DNA from: Diadema setosum
Lineage: Eukaryota > Echinodermata > Echinoidea > Diadematoida > Diadematidae
Assembly: GCF_964275005.1 (NCBI RefSeq)
Contig: NC_092701.1
Coordinates: 7,694,955 to 7,758,954 of the forward strand
Direction: 5' to 3'
DNA length: 64,000 nucleotides
A model generated the notes under the pieces. It searched no databases. It saw only the letters and a list, made by a program, of their open reading frames with translations, and had not been told where the DNA came from. A program made the translations under genes and the position numbers. The first letter of the stretch is position 1. Each line of letters starts with the position of its first letter. Shown here in pieces: positions 57,409-64,000 of the stretch.

Positions 57409-57822
57409 CCCAGGAGTACTATACTTGTTGGTGACTTCTGCTTCCTTCTTTTTGGGGCCATTTTCACAGTCACCACATTACTTGACACTGTCACTGCTCA
57501 AAATGATTTGGTGAAGTGTGCGTCAGCCGAGATCCGTCACGTGATCGCCGCAGTATCGCTCTGCATATGTTGGGCATTCGCTGCTCATTCGCTTTGTCCG
57601 CTCAGCATCCGTTGGATGGACTGTACGCATTCGCTTTCATTCGTTACTTTATCCGCTCGCAACACGGTTAGCATATGCTCATCCTTCGTTAGGCGAACGT
57701 TCGAAAGCCACATTTTGCTAGCGAATTCGAGCGGATTTGAGCGTATCTGGACTTTGCCAAATTTTGCCCATCCGCTAGGCATTCGCTGATTTATACGCTG
57801 TAGTGTGACGGGGCCTTTAGTG

Positions 57823-58463
57823 TATTTTTTCTTTTTTTCTCGGTGACCTCATCACTCGTTGCTGAAATACTACATGTAGTAGTAGGGCTGCGTGAGCGTA
57901 CAGAGATTTGAGAGCTGGTCCAAGCCAACAGGAAATGAATCACAGAGAAAGAATTTCAAGCTGCTCATCACGTGACATGAGGTCAATTACATGCACTGCT
58001 GAATAACAAAGACCACAAATACACAGAGCATGACTTTTATGTACGTCCGATGACATCTCTGTACTCTTCTTTCATCTAATCACTCCAAAGACGACAAGGT
58101 GCTTCATTCATCAGCAGACAGTTGCGTATCCATCTCGCGGTTACATTTCACAGTGCTTTTCAAAGGTCTATGTTCAATTTTCTCTTGAATCAGCTCCCCC
58201 CCCCCCAAAAAAAAAAAAAAAAAAAAATCCGCAAACTTCTAAGATACTTAATACTGATTCGCTCAATTACGTACTCTCCCATTATACTTTAAAGCTAAAA
58301 CGCTGTGAAACCAACTTGCGAATGGCCACGTGTACATCCATGAACATGGATTCTTATCACTGTCATGATGACGTCATTATCGTCATTAACGCCATTTGAC
58401 TACCATTTAAACCCTCTTTGTGTGTGCATTCTATCATCAATGAAATGCCTGGTCTACCAGTTG

Positions 58464-58501
<38 letters not shown>

Positions 58502-58882
58502 GTTCTCAAATGCAGAGTGAGTGTGCCACATAAATATTAATGTTCTCCGGGTTAAACAATAATGACCAAAGCCCTAATGTAAAACTTTTAGGCGTATTGC
58601 TTGTCTTTTACTATCCAACTATGTTTAAAGAGCTCAACAAAAGGGCAAGACAGCAAAAATAATGAAACATGTAGCCTAGTATAATTGTCTTAATACTAAT
58701 TAGATCCCTATAATAATGATAATATTGATGTTGATGATAGTCGATAATGATGACAATGATAGTAATAATGAAAATGATTTTAATTACAAAAATATCGATA
58801 ATTATAATAGCAACATAATTCATAGATGTGGTAAAACAAAAGGAAGAAGAAGACAAAAAAAGAAAAGAAAAGAAAGTTGTGT
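57823..58882. other. Intergenic DNA with homopolymer runs
   Basis: No gene is seen. C and A runs at 58197-58227, a T run of about 30 at 58470-58499, and AT-rich GATAAT-type trinucleotide-rich DNA at 58710-58810. Confidence 0.55.
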
Positions 58883-58954
58883 TTCCCACACCGGGAATCG
58901 AACCCGGGCCACGGCGGTGAGAGCGCCGGATCCTAACCACTAGACCATATGGGA
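58883..58954 (-). tRNA. tRNA-Glu(CTC)
   Basis: Same 72-nt sequence as the copy at 56169 as far as can be read. T-rich pyrimidine tract downstream on minus supplies the terminator. Flanks differ from those of the other copies, so it is not part of a recent local tandem array. Confidence 0.97.
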
Positions 58955-59569
58955 TTGCACACGTTTGTCGTTGAACTTGGCAGACTCATTGTCTAATAAT
59001 AATACACTGAGCTTGGGACTTCCTGCAGTAAGCGTTGCGCAATTAATCTCTGCTTTCAAGCATCGCCTGCATGCATATTTAGTTGTACGTAGAGCGTGGA
59101 TCACATCATGTCAGGTATAATATTCGTGTTGCTAGACTGAGAATGATACTTTTCTTGGTCCTCTTCGGACTACCATAATGTATACATCTCTGGTCTTTAT
59201 GGTTTCATTTTTTAAGTCGAGTAAACCGACTTGCAAGTTTTGCAGATTTTATAAAACGCATACATACAGACTAGCAACAGTAACATAATATATATCACTG
59301 ATATTCCTATACGTTTATGCCTTTGCTTTCTTTTTTTTTTCATCGGCAGTCTGAAATTCACATAAATGATGATATTCCTATATGCTGCGAAATCCAAACA
59401 TATTGTATATCTGCAAAAATACATGGGCCATTGGTGACTGGACCGTTCGTGTGGAGAGTTATTACTAAAATAGGCCCTAGTTAATATTAGATCAGGTCTT
59501 GGATTGTATATTCATATTACGTTGGAAGCAATTTATCATTATGTGTTTAGCTTTCAGAGAGAGGGAGAA

Positions 59570-59615
<46 letters not shown>

Positions 59616-60344
59616 TAGAAACAGAGTTCTTTTCAACTGACCTTGCCATTGCATGATAATTTCAGCACGTGTTTCCTTCCATGTTAATGATTGACCAATA
59701 CAAAAATGCGTTAAAATTACATTCAACAGCAGAACATCGGTATGCATTGGCCACATTTCATCAGTCTGATCTAACTCTATAGCCCAACGAATGGCCTTTA
59801 TGTATCGAGAAAGAAGGGGGGGGGGGGTTGTACCCATTGCTCGTGTTCAATGAATCTTAATTCTGCGTTTCCCACTTTAGAACTTGTTTGTTCTTGTTTT
59901 TACTTCTGTGATGCTTGAAAGCGTTAAAAGCGGGTGCTATTACAATAAGGGGAAAAGAAGGAAAAACATTATAATATTAGGGTCTACTAAAAATGATGTC
60001 CCTTACTACATTTTATATACACATAGAATATGTTCCTCTTAAAATAGACAATCACATGTTTCTCTTAAAGTGAAATATGTTCCTCTCTATGAATAAAGCA
60101 CAGACATATAGATAGGAAGATGGACAAGACAGTGATGAAAAATAAAGATGAAGAAAGGAAATAAGAGCCAATTATTAATCAATATGCCTACATTGAAGGT
60201 TAGGCTGAATGATAATGAATGAGAATTTCCTTAAATAATCTGAATTTCTCAGCCATTGACAGCAGAAAAAAATAAAAGAGAAAACAGGAAACTCAAAGCA
60301 AAATAACCGTATATACAGGAAAAGAAAACAAAATATTATTGCGC
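58955..60344. other. Intergenic DNA
   Basis: No gene is seen. Holds a GA array at 59571-59606, a G run at 59817-59828 and ordinary AT-rich sequence. Confidence 0.55.
59571..59606. repeat. (GA)n microsatellite
   Basis: About 18 GA units, with GGGAGAGAG-type edges. Confidence 0.93.
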
Positions 60345-60416
60345 TTCCCACACCGGGAATCGAACCCGGGCCACGGCGGTGAGAGCGCCGGATCCTAACC
60401 ACTAGACCATATGGGA
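60345..60416 (-). tRNA. tRNA-Glu(CTC)
   Basis: Same 72-nt sequence as the copies at 56169 and 58883. TTTT occurs about 16-20 bp past the 3' end on minus. Its 5' flank (GCGCCATGTGAGA) is unlike the others. Confidence 0.97.
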
Positions 60417-62400
60417 TCTCACATGGCGCTGCGAATGACAAATTTGGTTATTACACTGTGGATGTCTTTTACAAGAGAAGCATGCATGAGTCTTGCACAT
60501 TTACAAATCGGCTCTGCATGTATACAGCACGTAGCGCTTGTCATAATCTCTGCAAGTAGACTGTGTAGAACCCTAGAAGCTATATTTTCTTTTATAAACT
60601 AAGAGAAAATGTATAGATGTAATAAAATTCTCAATTAAATATTTGTCTATATAATGTAAGAATACATTGAATCAGAGAAAACAAAGATTATTGTAATAAT
60701 ATTCCTTCATAAGTTTTTTTTTTTTTAAAAATTAGCATGTAATGAATAAAAACCAAAGGAAAACAAACATTGTAATGATATTTCCAAAAGAAGTAAACAT
60801 AAACTGAAACGAAATAATATGTTTGTTTCTGTCAATTAGGCCAATTTAGCAATAATTTCAGCTTTATTTTTCATTGTTGTTTACATTTGGATATGGTAAC
60901 GAGCGTTTCAAATTGCCACTTATATTCCATAGTTCATTTTCATTTTTTGATTTAAATTTTCATAATTAGTGGTTGTTGCGTCGGACAAGTCTTGTGGAAG
61001 CTTTCTGCATGCTTATTAGAAGTATAATGGACTTATAACGGAGGTCTAAATTTGTTAGATCTCATCATCAATATCAAAGTCATAAAAGAGTACATTCAGA
61101 TGTTTGGACAATGACAATTATATAATCGTGCATCGATCGTCACTGACAAAAGAACAGTTTTCATCATTTCGGTCTTTGCATGGCTGAGGTGCCTTTTCAT
61201 ATACTCAACTGCCTTTTGATATCAACAAAACATTAATGATGGGAGGCAGCAAACCTCAAAACATGATTTTCTGTGACAAAAAAAAAATATTGGTAATTAT
61301 TTATGAAGTGGACACTTTTTGATGGACACGCATGTAACGTCGCTAAATGGTAACACATATATTCCGTCTACGGTTACTGTCTATGTTTTCACTGAAACAA
61401 TGCGGGGAAATGAGAAAAAATAGATTAAAAATTATAATCAACCTACCAAAATATTTCCTTTCTCTTGTAAAGAAAGTGCATTTTGCAAATGAAATTGCTG
61501 GAGCGATGATTTTTCAACATACGCTTCATGTCCACGTGTATATTTTTCTTGATTCAGGAGAGTTCCGAGCATGTAGTTGTTGTTGTAGTTGTTGTTGTTG
61601 TTGTTGTTGTTGTTTAATTTCTCAAAGCGCCGTCTTGTGTTTATCCAGGTTGGCTTTCGGTGGTGATGATAAGAACAAAGTAGGAAATTATGTTTAAAAT
61701 GCTATTGTGACACCTTCGACAGAAACAGGTGTAAGAATTAATTTCCGAGCGATGAATGTCAATGTGAAGTATAGGTCCATATGTTAGAAACAGCTTGTTT
61801 TAAAGGTATATATGCATGAAATGCGAATATGAAAGATGAAGTAGTCTTTATAAAAAAAAAAAAAGAATGGCGGTGATAAGCAATTCAATGAACTGCACAT
61901 GACATTATAATACATGACATTGTAAAACACGCTGTTGTGTTGCCATGGCAACAGCAACTGGCGGCGTCTGGGCTGTGCTGTCCTGGATACAGACCAAGGG
62001 AACTTCAAAAACGTGAGACAGGTGAACTCGTGATAGGTTCTTAGATTTCTGGAAGAACATAGACACATTGTGGTGAGTTGCGTCATCTGTACAGTGAAAC
62101 ACACCCCCTGAAAGAAATAAAAAAAAAAATGAAAAGCATTATGACGTCAGATACATACTTAGAATACAGCAGAGAGAGTGAGGGAGACCTGCTTGACGCA
62201 GAATGTATCATCTTCGGGTCAAGTGCCTGCTCTGGCATCTAACAATCTAAATGGGGGTTTTACGCGATGGGACATGGAAAGGGAGACTGTTTAGGCCATC
62301 TTGCCCTCGATTCAAATGTATTTTCAACCTCAAAACAAAACACGCTTAAATAAGGTAAATAAGGTAACAAAGATTGCGTACAAAAATATTGATGGTAGCG
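60417..62400. other. AT-rich intergenic DNA
   Basis: No gene is confirmed. Holds a GTT array at 61577-61612 and an A run at 61851-61864. A GC-richer patch at 61930-62040 lies in a minus-strand open frame without recognised features. Confidence 0.5.
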
Positions 62401-62760
62401 AATTTTGCCTCCACGTTGGCACCTGCGTCACTGCTATGACGACCAATAACACAAAAGTCTTCTGACACTATACAGTCGCTGAAGATGATTGTGGAGAGGA
62501 GTTTCACGTCCGATGCATTCGGGTTCTAACAAAAACCATTGTAGCAGACATCGCTTGCTGTGTGCACAACGCGGAATATTCGGGCATGAGGAACAAGGAA
62601 TACTGGAATTTCACTACTCTGTGCAGAGCAGACGGATGCCGAACTAGACAACTGGATGTTCGAGTAACTTTCGTTGCAAATTTATCAATTCTACAGGACA
62701 GGAGTAAATGAGATTAAACAAAGGATTTGTATACTCCGCTGGAGTTTTGTTCATGCTATC
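62401..62760 (+). promoter_or_regulatory. Probable promoter and 5' UTR of the following exon
   Basis: GC content and CpG density rise, and a CCAAT box (GACCAATAAC) occurs at 62441-62450, upstream of the likely first coding exon at 62761. No TATA box is evident at a firm position. Confidence 0.4.
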
Positions 62761-63002
62761 ATGTCGCAACGAAGCGTGGAGAAGGAAATGAACGGGGGTG
62801 TTGCGTCGAGAATACCAGATTATGGAGGTGTTGGTGATGGTTCTTCGGGCGTGACCCGAACCACCGTGACCAGTGCAAATGCGGCGTACGAAGGTTCCGT
62901 GGGAAACAAGCCAGTGCTAGTCAAATGGCCGACGTCGCGCAAAAAGGCAGCCTTCGTCATCGTCATGTTGACGTTACTGAACGCCACGAACAAACTGGAC
63001 AG
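62761..63002 (+). CDS. Candidate first exon of a membrane protein (MFS/spinster-like?)
   Basis: The ATG at 62761 opens MSQRSVEKEMNGGVASRIPD, a Ser/Thr/Gly-rich cytoplasmic-looking stretch, then PTSRKKAAFVIVMLTLLNAT and NKLDR, where a splice donor AG|GTTGGT occurs. The hydrophobic run AAFVIVMLTLLNA fits a first membrane segment, and a segment followed by N-x-x-DR resembles the first helix end of major facilitator transporters of the spinster type (LNYMDR). The donor is weak, and the remaining exons would lie beyond the window. An upstream in-frame ATG at 62674 exists but its leader (Cys/Arg-rich) looks like UTR. The family is an inference from a few residues. Confidence 0.5.
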
Positions 63003-63530
63003 GTTGGTGTCGAAAACTTTCGATTTGTTTTGGGGGGTTTGTCTTTAGCTTATGTGCTCTTCTTTCCGCGTTAATTTATTCAAAGCTGAAATGGCACATC
63101 GCACGTGTTAGTAGTCCTTGCATTTTAAGAATTTTTTTGGCAAACATTTTTGTTTGGCAAATCGCTGTCATGGTAAATTGATTAAATTATCATTGTCTTC
63201 ACCATCTCATTGTGATGCATAAACTAGTATTGATTTCTTGCGAGCCAACTAATTTCTTTTTATGGGAAAGCTTCCTTTAGTTTAATTTGTTTCATTAGTT
63301 GACTATCGCATGTTTTCCACACATCGCAAAGTAATTTAATTTATTTTGATGATTAAATGTCCCGATGTAAGATCTAACACATAATCAAGAATTGTGATTC
63401 TGCTTCAAGCGGCAAAAATGGGTTATTGACGTGAAATTCTCAGATTCTCGGAGATTTTGCGCAGAATGCACCGGGATCTCGTAAACAACAGGTAACTCTA
63501 TACTTATCAAATAAGATATCAGTACCATAA
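63003..63530. other. Probable intron sequence
   Basis: AT-rich sequence following the candidate donor. No further exon is seen before the foldback element. Confidence 0.4.
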
Positions 63531-64000
63531 GGCCGTATCTCATTGGAGGGAAGTTCGTCGCGACTGATCGATCGCCGCCACGTATGTGTGCTACAACTTG
63601 AGAGACCCAAAAAAGGCGAGTAAACTTTACATCAGGGTGACTTAAAGACGTCTCCAAACAAGATTATGATTTCATATGTATTTGTCCGGAAGTCGCAGAG
63701 ATGTCGCTGAGATATCTCCAAGACGTATCCTCAGTGTCGGAGACGTCGCCAGTAGGTTGCCAATGGGTCTCCGCAAATAGCAGGTGGAGACGCCTCGGAG
63801 AATAAAGTTAGTCTCCGCGACTTGGCAGCGACTCAGAAGGAGACGTCGCGCAGACGTGTCCGTGACAGCTGGAGACTGGAAAGCGGCTTCCGGAAAAAAA
63901 AAATCGAACGCGTTCGATTCTCTCGTGAATACCCAGAGACTCAGCTACATTGCAGGAGACGTCTCCGAGACGTCTCCGCGACTCGGGAGACTCGAGTCGC
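63531..64000. mobile_element. GAGACGTC-motif foldback element, left part
   Basis: Starts after CATAA with GGCCGTATCTCATTGGAGGG, close to the ends of the elements at 40235 (GGTATCTCATTGAGCGG) and 56278. From about 63700 it is dense in GAGACGTC, GTCTCCG and GTCGC units. A perfect 18-bp palindrome, AATCGAACGCGTTCGATT, lies at 63902-63919. The element runs off the window, so its right end is unseen. Confidence 0.78.

Larger units (their letters stand above)
56278..57822. mobile_element. ATCCGCTG-motif foldback element with nested insertions
   Basis: The left terminus CCCCGTCACACTAGAGCG and the right terminus in inverted form (CCCCGTCACACTACAGCG) match 17/18. Flanks TTAA and CTAA hint at a TTAA target site. 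Both arms are made of TTCGCT, ATCCGCTG, GTTCGTT variants, including two tandem 42-bp units near 56499-56582. A 22-bp perfect palindrome lies at 56440-56461 (centred on GGACATGTCC). The core contains a SINE (56700-56962) and a small foldback (57261-57408). No transposase frame is seen. Open frames at 56273-56643 and 57508-57789 are by-products. Confidence 0.85.

Overview
The window is nuclear DNA of an invertebrate animal: AT-rich, intron-rich, full of short foldback transposons, tRNA-derived SINEs and microsatellites. The combination suggests an echinoderm, probably a sea urchin; this is an inference from sequence texture, since no diagnostic marker gene is present. There is no sign of prokaryotic, organellar or viral sequence.

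The one gene that can be read completely lies on the minus strand, 51327 down to 26554. Reading splice sites by eye gives 16 coding exons joined by 15 GT-AG introns. Every phase matches, for a 3120-nt CDS (1039 residues plus stop). The product is mostly low-complexity: Ser/Pro/Arg-rich, with acidic runs, repeated RPxSAGR-type motifs, a short ordered segment near the C terminus and a Lys-rich tail. I do not recognise its family. Its introns hold several transposons.

Other genic material: four intact-looking tRNA-Glu(CTC) genes (one at 17 kb on plus, three at 56-60 kb on minus) and one decayed tRNA-Glu copy; a likely first exon of a membrane protein (possibly MFS/spinster-like) at 62761-63002; and a Cys-rich open stretch at 1.0-1.4 kb that may be an exon or a gene relic. 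A 5'-truncated LINE occupies 6.5-8.6 kb and is split by a TTAA-flanked MITE.

The left 26 kb and the right 12 kb are otherwise repeat-laden intergenic DNA. The most interesting signal is a set of foldback elements, each built from a different short repeated motif (TTCGCAAA, ATCCGCTG, CCGGTCG, GAGACGTC, TGTTAGTG, CTTCGTGT). Most carry one short, nearly perfect palindrome inside an arm, and several share similar ends (GGCC..GTCACA or GG..TATCTCA). This looks like one architecture re-made with different motifs. Nested insertions (SINE and MITEs inside foldbacks, a MITE inside the LINE) give a relative order of events.
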